Shown here piece by piece: positions 1-9,520 of a stretch of 64,000 bases of DNA. Position 1 is the stretch's first letter. Each line of letters starts with the position of its first letter. The DNA is from Alphaproteobacteria bacterium (GTDB taxonomy: Bacteria; Pseudomonadota; Alphaproteobacteria; Sphingomonadales; Kordiimonadaceae). The translations under genes and the position numbers were made by a program. The DNA lies in the NCBI GenBank assembly GCA_006226495.1, contig SBGU01000049.1:1-64000 (forward strand), given 5' to 3'. A model generated the notes under the pieces. That model ran no database searches, was not told the origin of the DNA, and worked only from the letters and a program-made list of their open reading frames with translations.

Positions 1-16
1 CCGATTGTTGCACGCA

Positions 17-22
17 TATAAT
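17..22 (+). promoter_or_regulatory. Possible -10 box for the first MFS gene
   Basis: A perfect TATAAT hexamer lies 23 bases before the ATG at 46. Any -35 element would fall at or beyond the left edge of the window, so the promoter cannot be confirmed. The sequence around it is AT-rich compared with its surroundings. Confidence 0.4.
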
Positions 23-45
23 AATCATATAGAAAGTATCCGGTC

Positions 46-1476
46 ATGGATAGCAAGGAAACCAATAACAATCGCCCACAAAATTCCGAAGCACGCCAAC
101 GCCTCGGCACGGCCGCCCTGTCGCTGTCGATGTTTCTGGGCGCCCTTGGCACAAGTATCGTGAATGTCGGCCTGCCGACATTCGCAAAATCATTCGGCGC
201 ACAATTCGCGGAAGTCCAGTGGTTGGTACTGGTCTATCTGCTGGCGGTTACCGCCCTTGTTGTCGGCGCGGGCCGGCTTGGCGACCTGATGGGACGACGG
301 CGCGTTCTGATGGCTGGCCTGACGCTGTTTACAGTCTCGTCAGCATTGTGCGCGCTGGCACCGAACCTATGGGGCATGGTGGTTGCCAGGGGACTGCAGG
401 GAACCGGGGCCGCCGCCATGATGGCACTGACCATAAGCTTTGTCGGGGATCTTGCGCCAAAGGGCCGTACCGGGCGCGCCATGGGTATGCTGGGGGCAAT
501 GTCGGCGGCAGGTACTGCCTTTGGGCCAACGATGGGCGGTTTCCTGCTGGGCGCCTTTGAATGGCCGATGCTGTTTTGGCTGAATGTGCCTTTGGGTATT
601 GGGGCGATCCTGCTTGCCTACCGCGGCCTGCCATCCGATGGGCCGCGACATGGTACGGGCCCGGTTGGCTTCGATATGGCCGGTATGTCCTTACTGGCTG
701 CCGCTCTTTGCCTTTATGCGCTTGCCATGACAATAGGCCGGACCGACGGGAAGCCGATGAATGTGGACATGTTGTTGCTGTCCATGGTGTTCCTGATCCT
801 TTTCCTGACAGTTGAATCGATGTCGGCATCGCCGCTGGTGCGTCTCGGACTGCTGACCGACACACAGCGGGGCCTTGCGCTTTCAGCCAATCTGGTGGTT
901 TCAACTGTGATGATGGCGACCCTTGTGATCGGTCCTTTTTACCTCACCCGTGTCTTCGCGCTTGATACGGCCATGACAGGCCTCGTGATGTCGGTCGGGC
1001 CGGTTGTGGCCGCCCTTGCCGGGACACCCTCCGGCAAGCTGGTTGACCGGCTGGGTGCGGATCAGGCATCGCGCCTGGCTTTGGCGGGGCTGCTGCTGGC
1101 CGCCGGGCTGCTGGCCAGCATGCCGGAAGCCTGGGGGCTGACGGGCTATGTGGCCGCGATCATGCTTCTGACCGCAAACTATGCGCTGTTCCAAAGCGCC
1201 AACAACACCGGTTTTATGGCAGGCGCCGCCGTGCAGGACCGGGGCGCCCTTTCCGGACTGCTTGGGCTCAGTCGCAATTTTGGCCTGATCACCGGTGCAT
1301 CTGTCATGGGCGCCCTGTTTTCCTGGGCAACAGGCACCCGAGATTTTGCCAGTGCGATGCCGGACGCAGTTGCCCATGGCATGCGGGCTAGCTTCGCCGT
1401 AGCGGCGGCCCTTCTGTTTTTTATGCTTGGCTTCAGTCTGCTTGTATGGGGCAGGCGCGCACGTACAACCACATGA
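46..1476 (+). CDS. MFS transporter, DHA2 (EmrB/QacA-like) drug exporter
   Basis: This 476-residue integral membrane protein is most likely a proton-driven efflux carrier of the inner membrane. The N-terminal region reads like the DHA2 family: a first helix with ALGTSIVNVGLPTFA, then VQWLVLVYLL, then the loop motif GRLGDLMGRRRVL (MFS motif A) near residues 78-90, and GRAMGMLGAMSAAGTAFGPTMGG, close to motif C, near 145-165. The length fits the 14-helix branch. The hydrophilic N-terminal 20 residues are short. Substrate cannot be read from sequence. It is alone on its strand and ends at a strong hairpin shared with the convergent DUF547 gene. Confidence 0.85.
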   Translation: MDSKETNNNRPQNSEARQRLGTAALSLSMFLGALGTSIVNVGLPTFAKSFGAQFAEVQWLVLVYLLAVTALVVGAGRLGDLMGRRRVLMAGLTLFTVSSALCALAPNLWGMVVARGLQGTGAAAMMALTISFVGDLAPKGRTGRAMGMLGAMSAAGTAFGPTMGGFLLGAFEWPMLFWLNVPLGIGAILLAYRGLPSDGPRHGTGPVGFDMAGMSLLAAALCLYALAMTIGRTDGKPMNVDMLLLSMVFLILFLTVESMSASPLVRLGLLTDTQRGLALSANLVVSTVMMATLVIGPFYLTRVFALDTAMTGLVMSVGPVVAALAGTPSGKLVDRLGADQASRLALAGLLLAAGLLASMPEAWGLTGYVAAIMLLTANYALFQSANNTGFMAGAAVQDRGALSGLLGLSRNFGLITGASVMGALFSWATGTRDFASAMPDAVAHGMRASFAVAAALLFFMLGFSLLVWGRRARTTT

Positions 1477-1482
1477 AATGAA

Positions 1483-1514
1483 ACCAACCCCGCCTGCAGG
1501 CAGGCGGGGTTGGT
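1483..1514. terminator. Bidirectional hairpin between convergent genes
   Basis: A perfect inverted repeat with 14-base arms (1483-1496 and 1501-1514) and a 4-base loop lies seven bases after the MFS stop codon and 40 bases past the end of the opposing DUF547 gene. Neither side has a long T run, so it may act as a bidirectional terminator or mRNA 3-prime stabiliser. Confidence 0.7.
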
Positions 1515-1553
1515 CCATTCAGGGTTGGGATGCGGCCTTCGGTTCAGGCGGCA

Positions 1554-2696
1554 TTATGGCCCAGGGTTCGGGGTGACGACGATTTCGTCGTCTTTTTCCT
1601 CTTCAGCCGCTTTGGGCGCGCTGGGCAGGTCTTCGATATAGACTGTGCCCAGGCGGTTGCGGTGGCGTTCCACCACACCTTCCAGAAGCCGGGCCACATG
1701 CGGCGGGAAGCGGCCGGCCTTGGTCTCGACGGTCTGGGCGCCGCGCTGGGCGACCAGATGGCCGTTATAGAGGTCGGCAATGTGCCAGTCGTCGATATTG
1801 GCCTTCAGTTCGTTCACCACATCCAGGTCGGATTTGAACTCGCCCCGGGCATAGGTGCGCAGGTGGTTCATCAGGTCAGCCTGAAAATCCGGGAACATCT
1901 GGGCCATGGTTTCATAATAGGTCGAAACCCGCAGTTTGGTTTTGCCATTCAGCCGGGTGCCGCGTACGCTGTTGACGAAGTCGACCGCATTGTCCTGCAG
2001 GTCTTCCCACACATCGTCGCCCCTGAAGGCGGCGCTGCGGATGTTCGGGGTGCCAACGGCGCCCATGTAGAAACCATAGATCACCAGCGGGTCTTTCCAG
2101 TTGGCCAGCACATGGTTTTCGATGTCCCTGAGCGAAACCATGGTCTCGCCCGCCAGATTGAAACGGCGCTCGCAGGCGAAGGACGTTTCCTTGGCGCAGT
2201 CTTCCCACAGGGTGTCGATCATCACCATGGGGTAGCGGTTGGCGATTTCGGCCAGCACGATCACATTATGCAGGTTGAACCAGTAGGCCAGTTGCTCGTT
2301 TTTCGACAAACGGTCCAGCGGCACCCTGCGCGGCAGGTCCAGCATGGCATCGCGGATATCGTTGATCATGACCAGGTTCTGGTCCTTGATCTCATGGAAC
2401 ATCACCCGGTTGCCCTCAAGGCGCGACGGGCTCGGGTTGTCCATCAGGAAGCGGCTTCCGGTCGGTGCTTCCGGGCGTGCTGCAGCTTCGTGGTCGGACC
2501 GGCCCAGCGGCAGAACCGTGTTCGCCAGCACATAGTCCAGGTCGTCATGATTGAGTTTCAGGGTCGAATCTGCCTTGAAGGCCACCGGCAGAATTGGCGG
2601 TGTGCTTGCGGCATCCCCGGCCATGGCGGCAGGATACGCAGATATGGCGATCATCGCGCAGGCGGCAAACCTGCTCAGGGCGGTGAATCGTGTCAT
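1554..2696 (-). CDS. Exported DUF547 domain protein
   Basis: This is a 380-residue protein with a clear signal peptide (MTRFTALSRFAACAMIAISAYPAAMAG), so it is probably periplasmic. The body carries the DUF547 hallmarks: LSKNEQLAYWFNLHNVIVL, the Asn/Tyr/Trp-rich core of the family, near residues 155-175, and DPLVIYGFYMGAVGTPNIR near 220-240. DUF547 proteins have no settled biochemical role. I chose the ATG at 2696 because it starts the signal peptide and follows GCGAGGA; an upstream in-frame extension would add about 80 poorly conserved-looking residues. The C terminus ends in an acidic, low-complexity tail. It is monocistronic, with a promoter just upstream. Confidence 0.75.
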   Translation of the reverse strand: MTRFTALSRFAACAMIAISAYPAAMAGDAASTPPILPVAFKADSTLKLNHDDLDYVLANTVLPLGRSDHEAAARPEAPTGSRFLMDNPSPSRLEGNRVMFHEIKDQNLVMINDIRDAMLDLPRRVPLDRLSKNEQLAYWFNLHNVIVLAEIANRYPMVMIDTLWEDCAKETSFACERRFNLAGETMVSLRDIENHVLANWKDPLVIYGFYMGAVGTPNIRSAAFRGDDVWEDLQDNAVDFVNSVRGTRLNGKTKLRVSTYYETMAQMFPDFQADLMNHLRTYARGEFKSDLDVVNELKANIDDWHIADLYNGHLVAQRGAQTVETKAGRFPPHVARLLEGVVERHRNRLGTVYIEDLPSAPKAAEEEKDDEIVVTPNPGP

Positions 2697-2746
2697 GGAA
2701 AAATCCTCGCTTTTATCGGTGCCGTCTTTGTGCGGCGTTACTTCTT

Positions 2747-2758
2747 TTGAAGCTTCAA
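2747..2758. promoter_or_regulatory. 12-bp perfect palindrome at the DUF547 transcription start
   Basis: TTGAAGCTTCAA is a perfect palindrome directly downstream of the proposed -10 box of the minus-strand DUF547 gene, where a repressor would block transcription. A second, looser repeat (CTTTTGA at 2744-2750 and TCAAAAG at 2764-2770) surrounds it. No regulator is recognised. Confidence 0.35.
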
Positions 2759-2786
2759 TGCTATCAAAAGATGCGGTTTTTGACAA
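2758..2786 (-). promoter_or_regulatory. Sigma70-type promoter of the DUF547 gene
   Basis: On the minus strand TTGTCA (2786-2781) and TAGCAT (2763-2758) are separated by 17 bases, a good match in spacing and fair in sequence. It lies about 60 bases before the start codon at 2696. Confidence 0.4.
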
Positions 2787-2820
2787 TGTTTTCAACCCCT
2801 GGCACTTTGGTTTAGGCGCG

Positions 2821-3786
2821 CTAAAGCCAGCCGTTGCGGCGGAAATAGACCAGGAGGCCAAGGGCAATGGCCGAACAGCCGCCCGCAACCCACCAGAAAG
2901 CCCAGGCGTCGTCCGCCCCCGGCATGCCGCCGACATTGATGCCCAGAAGCCCGGTCAGGAAACCGAGCGGCAGGAAAATGGCCGCCACGATCGACAGGGT
3001 ATACATATTGCGGTTCAGCTTGTCCGAGCTTTCGGCGATCAACTGTTCCTGCATGAACTGCAGCCGTTCGCGGGCGGCATCCATGTCCTCGATGAAGCGG
3101 GTCAGGTGGTCGTTGCCTTCGCGCAGGCGCCGGGTCGCCTTTTCGCCCAGCCATTCTGTCGCCAGTTCCCGAAGCTCGCCCACCGCCTGCCTGAGCGGGA
3201 ACAGGTACCGCCGGAACGACAGCACGCGCTGGCGCAAGTCGATCAGCGCATGGCGCATCTCGATATCGACCGTGTCGATCATGTTTTCCTCAAGCGCATC
3301 CACTTCATCCAGGATGTCGGTGATGGTGGGGCCCATGTTTTCGATGATATTGATGGTCAGCCCGACGATGATCTCCGACGCCTTCGCGGGCTTGCCGCTG
3401 GCCTTCAACCGTTCGACCAGCTTCTGGGCGGCGAACACGCGGCGGCGCTGGGCGCTGATCACATGTTTGCCGTCGCTCCAGATGCGCAGAGACACCATGT
3501 CTTCGGGCGATGCCGCAGGGTCCAGGTTGGCGCCCCGCAGGATCACCAGATATTCCTTGCCGAACTCCTCGACCCGGGGGCGCGTGTCTTCGGCGCACAG
3601 TGCGTCGATGGTGCTTTCGTCGATATAAGGCGCGGCCTTCTGCATGGCTGTGCGGGCTTCGGGTTTCGAGACGTCGAAATGCAGCCACACGGGCGGGTTG
3701 GTGTCACTGAGCGCGATATCCTCCTCGCCCGGGGCCGCCGTGGCGGCCTCGAGGTAAAAGCTGCTCAGGAGCGGTTTTTTGCTCAT
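2821..3786 (-). CDS. zntB: CorA-family divalent cation transporter, ZntB-like
   Basis: This 321-residue protein has a long soluble N-terminal region followed by two C-terminal membrane helices, as in CorA/ZntB. The loop signature between the helices reads GINVGGMPG near residues 285-293, which is the ZntB form; classical CorA has GMN followed by different residues. The stretch before it, RNMYTLSIVAAIFLPLGFLTGL, is the pore helix. The expected role is proton-coupled zinc uptake or efflux of divalent cations in the inner membrane. Its ATG overlaps the stop codon of the upstream mechanosensitive-channel gene by four bases, so the two are co-translated. Confidence 0.85.
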   Translation of the reverse strand: MSKKPLLSSFYLEAATAAPGEEDIALSDTNPPVWLHFDVSKPEARTAMQKAAPYIDESTIDALCAEDTRPRVEEFGKEYLVILRGANLDPAASPEDMVSLRIWSDGKHVISAQRRRVFAAQKLVERLKASGKPAKASEIIVGLTINIIENMGPTITDILDEVDALEENMIDTVDIEMRHALIDLRQRVLSFRRYLFPLRQAVGELRELATEWLGEKATRRLREGNDHLTRFIEDMDAARERLQFMQEQLIAESSDKLNRNMYTLSIVAAIFLPLGFLTGLLGINVGGMPGADDAWAFWWVAGGCSAIALGLLVYFRRNGWL

Positions 3787-4757
3787 GCCTCTGCCTTCGT
3801 TTCAAGGCGCACCGCGCCCTTGATATTGACATCGCGCTGCGGGAACGGGATTTCGATGCCGTTCGCCTGGAACTTGCGCCAGATGGCCATCAGCACCTCG
3901 GACCGGGGCTGGCGCCGGCCTTCGACCACATCGTCGACCCAGAAATTGAGGGTGAAATCCACCGAACTGTCGCCAAAGCCGTCCAGGAACACATGGGGTT
4001 CCGGCAAGGGCGAACAGCGCGGATGTTCGGTCGCGGCGGCCAGAAGCAGCTTTTCCACCTGTTCAAGGTCGGAACCATAGGCGACGCCGATCTTGATATC
4101 GACCCGCGCCTTCAGGTTGGTCATGGTCCAGTTGGTCACACGGCCGGTGATGAAATCCTCGTTCGGTACCATGATTTCCCGGCCGTCGAAGGTTTCGATC
4201 AGGATATAGCGCGCGGTGATATGGCGGATGAACCCCTGGGTGCCGTCCTGCAGTTCGACCAGGTCGTCGATCTCGACCGCTTTTTCAAGAAGCAGGATGA
4301 TGCCGCTGATGAAGTTGGACGTGATCTTCTGCAGGCCGAAACCAAGGCCGATACCAATGGCGCCGCCCACCACGGTAAGTGCCGCCAGGTTGATGCCCAG
4401 AAGGTCGATGGCCACCACGCCAAAGAAGAAATATACGAGAAGCATCAAGGCCTTGGCGATCAGCGCCCGGTTGCTGGCCCGCACGGTCTGCAGCTTGCCG
4501 ATCTGGCGTTCGACGGCATCGGACACCAGCCCGGCCGCCCACATGAACATGGCCACGATCAGGATCGCCTTCAGCACCTTGTAGGGGGTGATGGCGGTAT
4601 CCATGAAATGCAGGGTGACATCCTCCGAATCAAGGATGGCCTCGACCGGTTCAAGGTAACCCTTGGCCCCGGCGACAAACAAAAGGATAACGACCAGAAG
4701 CACCAGCGCCTTGGCGCCCATGGATTTGGGATGAATGATGGAACCCAGTACTGACAT
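3783..4757 (-). CDS. MscS-family mechanosensitive ion channel
   Basis: This 324-residue protein has two to three N-terminal membrane helices followed by the MscS core. The pore-lining helix reads LAALTVVGGAIGIGLGFGLQKITSNFISGIILLLEKAVEID (roughly residues 125-165, given here as a region with Gly/Ala spacing typical of TM3), then the beta domain with GFIRHITARYILIETFDGREIMVPNEDF. It should release osmolytes when membrane tension rises. The final residues are charged and not conserved. It is followed with a four-base overlap by zntB, and preceded by a hairpin that separates it from the acyltransferase gene. Confidence 0.85.
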   Translation of the reverse strand: MSVLGSIIHPKSMGAKALVLLVVILLFVAGAKGYLEPVEAILDSEDVTLHFMDTAITPYKVLKAILIVAMFMWAAGLVSDAVERQIGKLQTVRASNRALIAKALMLLVYFFFGVVAIDLLGINLAALTVVGGAIGIGLGFGLQKITSNFISGIILLLEKAVEIDDLVELQDGTQGFIRHITARYILIETFDGREIMVPNEDFITGRVTNWTMTNLKARVDIKIGVAYGSDLEQVEKLLLAAATEHPRCSPLPEPHVFLDGFGDSSVDFTLNFWVDDVVEGRRQPRSEVLMAIWRKFQANGIEIPFPQRDVNIKGAVRLETKAEA

Positions 4758-4788
4758 GGCCTTGCGGCGCCTCCCCTTGAACTGACGT

Positions 4789-4818
4789 TGGCGCCATCAT
4801 TCCCGAAAATGGCGCCAA
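4789..4818 (-). terminator. Hairpin after the HGSNAT-like gene
   Basis: TTGGCGCCAT (4789-4798) and ATGGCGCCAA (4809-4818) form a perfect 10-base stem with a 10-base loop. It lies 20 bases past the stop of the minus-strand gene ending at 4838 and upstream of mscS. There is no T run, so a terminator role is likely but not certain; each arm is also partly self-palindromic. Confidence 0.5.
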
Positions 4819-4837
4819 TGTCACGAGCCGAGGCGGA

Positions 4838-5938
4838 TCAGACCTTTAGGATGATACCGCGCCTTTGCATCACATAAAGTGGCAGCCAGGTGGCGCCGAT
4901 GACCAGCATGACCGGCACCAGCATCGCTGCTTCGCCCGGCAGGACGCCCGCGAGGCTGCCATATATCGCGCCGGTGACCGGGTTTTCGAGCATCGGGCCC
5001 ATCAGATAGGTGTGCAGCACATAGCCCGTGATGGCGTTGATGCCGAAGGCCTGCATGAAGGTGGCCCAACTGCCCCGCACCTTGCGCACATCCAGAAGCC
5101 AGCCGAGGAAGGCGAGCAAAAGGAACGCAAGGCCGGTGGTGACAAGCACGAAGCTTGAGGACCAGAGCGCCTTCACGACCGGGAAGATGGGCGTCCATAC
5201 GAACCCGAGCACCAGAAGGCCGGTGCCCACCAGCGCCAGCCGTTTCAGGCTGTCGGGCGTGACACCTTTTTCCTTGAGCCAGATACCGGCCAGGACGCCG
5301 AACAAGGCCTGCCCGACCGACGGCAGGGTGCCCAGGATACCTTCGGGGTCGAAAGGTGCCGGGCCGGTGCGCACATAGATATGCTGGCCCAGAAGCCAGG
5401 AATCCAGCCAGCTTGAGAAATTCTGCCCGGGTGCATAAAGGTCGGTCGCAAGGCCGGATACCGGTATTTTGACGAGCGCAAAATAGATGAGGAGCGACAG
5501 CGCGGCCAATATGGCGATGGTGCGCACCTCGCACACCATGAACAGAAGCGCCGCGAAGAAGAAGGTCAGGCCGATACGCTGCAGCACACCCGGGATGCGC
5601 AACGGTTCCTCAAGCCCGTGGAACGACAGGGTGAGTATGAGCCCGATGCCGAACAGGATGGCCGCGCGCTTGAACAGCCGCCAGACCGTGGCGCCCGTCA
5701 GCCCCTCCCGCGCCTTCAGGCCCGAAAGCGCAAAGGGGATGGCCACACCCACCATGACAATGAAGAAGGGGAACACCAGGTCGGCGACCGTCAGTCCCGC
5801 CCAGTCCGCATGCAGGAAAGCGCCATAGGCCGGCACCTCCTGGCCATAATGAAACACGGCGACCGAGTTGACGAAGATCATGCCGATCACGGTCAAGCCC
5901 CGCATCACATCCAGTGAAAGCAGCCGCTCCTGTGCCAT
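4838..5938 (-). CDS. Membrane acyltransferase, HGSNAT/NagX-like (DUF1624/DUF5009 type)
   Basis: This polytopic protein of 366 residues begins RLLSLDVMRGLTVIGMIFVN, the standard first helix of the heparan-alpha-glucosaminide N-acetyltransferase-like family. It continues with DLVFPFFIVMVGVAIPFAL and LRIPGVLQRIGLTFFFAALL, both family signatures. Bacterial members are thought to transfer acetyl groups to amino sugars across the inner membrane; the substrate here is unknown. I chose ATG 5938 because it follows GGAGAGGGAGGAAG and starts right at the family motif. It is monocistronic, closed by a hairpin at 4789-4818. Confidence 0.75.
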   Translation of the reverse strand: MAQERLLSLDVMRGLTVIGMIFVNSVAVFHYGQEVPAYGAFLHADWAGLTVADLVFPFFIVMVGVAIPFALSGLKAREGLTGATVWRLFKRAAILFGIGLILTLSFHGLEEPLRIPGVLQRIGLTFFFAALLFMVCEVRTIAILAALSLLIYFALVKIPVSGLATDLYAPGQNFSSWLDSWLLGQHIYVRTGPAPFDPEGILGTLPSVGQALFGVLAGIWLKEKGVTPDSLKRLALVGTGLLVLGFVWTPIFPVVKALWSSSFVLVTTGLAFLLLAFLGWLLDVRKVRGSWATFMQAFGINAITGYVLHTYLMGPMLENPVTGAIYGSLAGVLPGEAAMLVPVMLVIGATWLPLYVMQRRGIILKV

Positions 5939-6052
5939 GTCTTCCTCCCTCTCCAGAAATGACAACGTTGGACATTCTAGGCAAACGGCGGGGGAAAGCA
6001 ATGTATCTTTGCCGTGGCGGCGCCGGGTGGAGCGGGAAGGGGCGGGCAAAAA

Positions 6053-6080
6053 GAAAGCCCGGCACGCTGGCCGGGCTTTC
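6053..6080 (-). terminator. Hairpin after the Bax inhibitor-1 gene
   Basis: GAAAGCCCGGC (6053-6063) and GCCGGGCTTTC (6070-6080) make a perfect 11-base stem with a 6-base loop, 23 bases after the stop of the minus-strand gene ending at 6104. On the minus strand the descending arm ends in TTTC followed by TTTTTG, a fair intrinsic terminator. Confidence 0.7.
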
Positions 6081-6103
6081 CGATGTCTGGTGTGGCGGGT
6101 CGC

Positions 6104-6856
6104 CTATTCGCGGTTGCCCATGAAACGCAGCAGGTACATGAACAGGTTCACGAAGTCGAGATACAGGCGCACCGCACCCATGATCGCGCCTTTTTCGGCC
6201 ATTTCGCCACCACCCATATAATAGTAGCTTTCCTTGATCTGCTGGGTGTCGTAGGCGGTCAGGCCCGCGAAAATCAGCACACCGCCGACCGAGGTGATGA
6301 AGCTCAGCATGCCCGAGCCCAGGAACAGGTTCACCACGCTTGCGATGATCAGGCCAAACAGGCCCATCATCAGGAACGTGCCCCAGCCCGACAGGCTTTT
6401 CTTCGTGGTATAGCCATAAAGGCTGAGCGCGCCAAAGGCGCCTGCGGTCACGAAGAAGGTCTGCGCAATGCTGACACCCGTGTAGGTCATGAAGATCGAG
6501 GACAGCGAAATGCCGAAGCAGGTCGCAAACGCCCAGAAGATCATCTGCAGGGCGCTGCTTGAAAGCCGGTTGATGCCCATGTTCATCACCAGGATGAAGG
6601 CAAGCGGCGACAGGGCGGCGATCCAGCCAAGGCCGGTCATGCCGACATAGGCACCACGCGCGGTTTCGCGCACTTCGAAGAACAGGCCGTGAAGCACGGG
6701 CGTGTTTGCAACCAGCAGCGCAACGATGCCGGTCAGCAGCACGCCGGACGCCATCAGGTTATAGACCCTGAGCATATAGGCGCGCAGGCCTTCATCATAT
6801 TCGGCAGTCTGGGTACGCGCTTGCGTACCGAATTGGCTATTGTAACGTTCGACCAT
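6104..6856 (-). CDS. Bax inhibitor-1/YccA family membrane protein
   Basis: This 250-residue protein has seven predicted membrane helices. Recognisable family segments are LRAYMLRVYNLMASGVLLTGIVALL near the N terminus, FWAFATCFGISLSSIFMTYTG in the middle, and IFAGLTAYDTQQIKESYY near the C terminus, where the conserved Asp pair of the BI-1 fold sits. Bacterial homologues act as pH-sensitive calcium leak channels or interact with FtsH; which applies here cannot be told. It has its own RBS (GGGGAG) and terminator, so it is a single-gene unit. Confidence 0.85.
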   Translation of the reverse strand: MVERYNSQFGTQARTQTAEYDEGLRAYMLRVYNLMASGVLLTGIVALLVANTPVLHGLFFEVRETARGAYVGMTGLGWIAALSPLAFILVMNMGINRLSSSALQMIFWAFATCFGISLSSIFMTYTGVSIAQTFFVTAGAFGALSLYGYTTKKSLSGWGTFLMMGLFGLIIASVVNLFLGSGMLSFITSVGGVLIFAGLTAYDTQQIKESYYYMGGGEMAEKGAIMGAVRLYLDFVNLFMYLLRFMGNRE

Positions 6857-6985
6857 CTCTACTCCCCTAAGGGTTTATTATCAGTTGCCCCTAATATGGT
6901 GAATGTACGAACCGCTTGCAATGGAAACCGGACTGGATTCAGTCCGATTTCGTCGCTTTTCAAATACGGTCCGTCGCATTTGGCC

Positions 6986-9520
6986 CTATTCGGTGCGCAG
7001 CACCTGGTTGGGTTTGGCCGCCAGCGCCCGCCAGCTTGACGCCATGCCGAACAGCACGGTTACCACCAGGCTTGCGGACACGGTCAGCAACATCGGCCTT
7101 GGCAGGAAGCTATATTCCATTTCCATGACAAATTTGATGACCACCCAGCCCGCAAGGCTGCCGAGCGCCAGCGCGATCAGCGCCGTGATCAGGCCGATAA
7201 GGGCATATTCCATCAGGTACGCCCCCAGCACCTGCGACCGCACGGCACCCACCACTTTCAGGATCACACTTTCGTAAACCCGTTGGCGGAACCCGGCGGC
7301 AATGGCGCCCGCCAGCACCAGAACACCGGCGATAATGGACACCAGTGCAGTGGCCCGCACGGCGGTGCCCACCTGTTCCACCATGGCGTTGAAGCTGTTC
7401 AGAACTTCTTTCATGCGCACGGCGGTGATGTTGGGGAAACTGTTGGTCAGCACCCTGTGGGCCTCGGCCTCCGCCTCGCCCGACGCTTTCAGGGTTGCCA
7501 TGAAGGTATGGGGTGCGGCTTTCAGGGTGTGCGGGTCAAACAGGATGACAAAGTTGAAGCCGAATGTGCCCCAGTCGATTTCCCGGAGCGAGCGGACGCG
7601 CGCCGTGATGTCCCGGCCCAGAACATTGACCGTGATGGTATCGCCGATCTTCAGGCCCAGGCCTTCGGCTTCGGCCTTGCCAAGGCTGACTTCAGGTTCA
7701 CCGGCATAATCGGCCGGCCACCAGTCGCCGTCCACGACCGTGCTGCCGCGGCCCAGTTCGTCCATATAGCTGAGGCCCCGGTCGCCGCGCAAAATCCAGC
7801 GCACATTGTCGGCAACCTGGGCTTCCTTGGCAGGCACGCCGTTCAGCATGACCACACGGCCGCGAAGCGACGGCACGGCCACCAGATCTTCGACCCCAGG
7901 CAGGCCGCGGGCGGTTTTTTCAAAGTCCTCCAACTGGTAATTCTGGATATCCAGCATGAAAAAGGCCGGCGCTTCGGATGGCACCTGTTCACCCAGCCGC
8001 TTGTTCATGTTGCCTTCAATCAGCGCAAGGCTGGCGAACAGGGTCAGGCCCAGGCCAAGGGACAGCACCACGGCCCCGGTGGCGGCACCCGGGCGGTGCA
8101 GGTTGGCGATCGCCATGCGCCTCAGCACACCCTTGGGGCGCGGCGCATGCGCGGCCCCCCGTTCGATGATCCAGCTTGTCAGGCGCAACAGCCCGAGGGT
8201 GATGGCAGCACCACCCATGAAACCGGCCGCCAGCCAGCGCTCGGTTGCCATGCCCACGGCCAGCATCACCACCATGACGGCGGCACCGGTGATGGCAGCC
8301 AGATAGATGAAACGCGGACGCCGGTTTTCAGGCGCCACAAGCGCCCGGAACAGGCGCACCGCCGGCAGGTCGCGTGCCTTGCCCAGGGGCCAGACCGTGA
8401 AGGCAACGGTGATCAGGATGCCATAGGCCGCCGCCAGCAGCAGGGCGACGGGATAAACGCCGCCATCGGGTTTGACCGGCAGGCTGTCCGGCAGGAACGC
8501 CGCCAGCACGCTGGGCAGGAACGCACCGGCAATCAGGCCCACCACAATGGCCAGAAGGCCGATCAGCAGCACCTGGATGAAATAGGTGGCAAAGATCACA
8601 TTGCCGCTGGCGCCCAGAATTTTCAGGGTCGCGATGGTGCGGGTCTTGCGGTCCATGTAGCCCTTGACCGCGTTGCCGACCCCAACCCCGCCGACCACGA
8701 GGGCGGAAATGCCCACAAGGGTCAGGAACATGCCCATCTGGTCAATGAAACGCCGCATGCCCGGCGCGCCGTTCGACCGGTCGCGCATGCGCCAGGTGGC
8801 GTCGGGGAAGCTTTCCTTCAGGTTGTCCACGACCGGCTGCACGGCCACGCCTGCGGGCAGCTTCAGCTTGTAATAATGGTTCACAAGGCTGCCCACGGTC
8901 ACAAGTCCGCTCTGGTCCAGGGCCGCGTGGCGGATCATCACACTCGGCCCCAACTGGAAGCCCATGTTGGCCTTGTCGGGCTCGCGCTCGATGAAGGCGC
9001 GGATATCGGCGGTGATGGCGCCGAAGGTCAGCCTGTCGCCCACCTTCACGCCCAGCCGGTCGGCCAGCATGGGATCGATGGCCGCGCCCCAACTGTCGCC
9101 ATGCTGGTCAAACAGCGCCTTGTTGTCGAGCTGCGGGCTGGTCGCGAAATTGCCATACAGCGGATAATTTTCATCCACCGCACGCAGTTCCACAAGGGTC
9201 GAACGCGGCGCGTCCTTCACCCGCGCCATGGTGCGCAGGCGGGCCGATTCCGACAAGGTGCCCTTGTCGGCGAACCAGGTCCTGAGCTCCGGCCCTGCCG
9301 TGCCCTGGAAAATGTCGATCTCGATATCGCCGCCCAGGATGGACTGGCCTTCGCGTTCCATGCCTTCCTGGATCGCGCGGGTCAGGGACCCCACGGCCGC
9401 AATGGCGGCCACACCCAGCACAAGGCAGGCCACAAACACGCGGAAGCCGTTCAGGCCACCACGCAGTTCCCTCAGCGCCAGTCTTACAGACACTGGCAGG
9501 CCGGTCGAACGGCTGATCAT
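6986..9520 (-). CDS. ABC transporter permease, FtsX-type (YbbP-like)
   Basis: This 844-residue permease has an N-terminal helix ([30 protein letters not shown]), a MacB-like periplasmic domain, an FtsX-type membrane block near residues 265-385, a second periplasmic region, and a final FtsX block near 715-835. That duplicated layout is typical of YbbP-like permeases paired with a YbbA/LolD-like ATPase. Its start overlaps the stop of the ATPase gene at 9517 by four bases, so the two form one exporter. In related loci the neighbour is a TesA-like esterase, as here, divergently placed. Substrate is unknown; lipid-linked or hydrophobic compounds are a guess. Confidence 0.8.
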   Translation of the reverse strand: MISRSTGLPVSVRLALRELRGGLNGFRVFVACLVLGVAAIAAVGSLTRAIQEGMEREGQSILGGDIEIDIFQGTAGPELRTWFADKGTLSESARLRTMARVKDAPRSTLVELRAVDENYPLYGNFATSPQLDNKALFDQHGDSWGAAIDPMLADRLGVKVGDRLTFGAITADIRAFIEREPDKANMGFQLGPSVMIRHAALDQSGLVTVGSLVNHYYKLKLPAGVAVQPVVDNLKESFPDATWRMRDRSNGAPGMRRFIDQMGMFLTLVGISALVVGGVGVGNAVKGYMDRKTRTIATLKILGASGNVIFATYFIQVLLIGLLAIVVGLIAGAFLPSVLAAFLPDSLPVKPDGGVYPVALLLAAAYGILITVAFTVWPLGKARDLPAVRLFRALVAPENRRPRFIYLAAITGAAVMVVMLAVGMATERWLAAGFMGGAAITLGLLRLTSWIIERGAAHAPRPKGVLRRMAIANLHRPGAATGAVVLSLGLGLTLFASLALIEGNMNKRLGEQVPSEAPAFFMLDIQNYQLEDFEKTARGLPGVEDLVAVPSLRGRVVMLNGVPAKEAQVADNVRWILRGDRGLSYMDELGRGSTVVDGDWWPADYAGEPEVSLGKAEAEGLGLKIGDTITVNVLGRDITARVRSLREIDWGTFGFNFVILFDPHTLKAAPHTFMATLKASGEAEAEAHRVLTNSFPNITAVRMKEVLNSFNAMVEQVGTAVRATALVSIIAGVLVLAGAIAAGFRQRVYESVILKVVGAVRSQVLGAYLMEYALIGLITALIALALGSLAGWVVIKFVMEMEYSFLPRPMLLTVSASLVVTVLFGMASSWRALAAKPNQVLRTE

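Noticed and set aside
1530-2750. Long plus-strand reading frame of 406 residues opposite the DUF547 gene
   Set aside because: It is the antisense shadow of a gene with a signal peptide and family motifs, and its composition is typical of antisense frames (many His and Gln).
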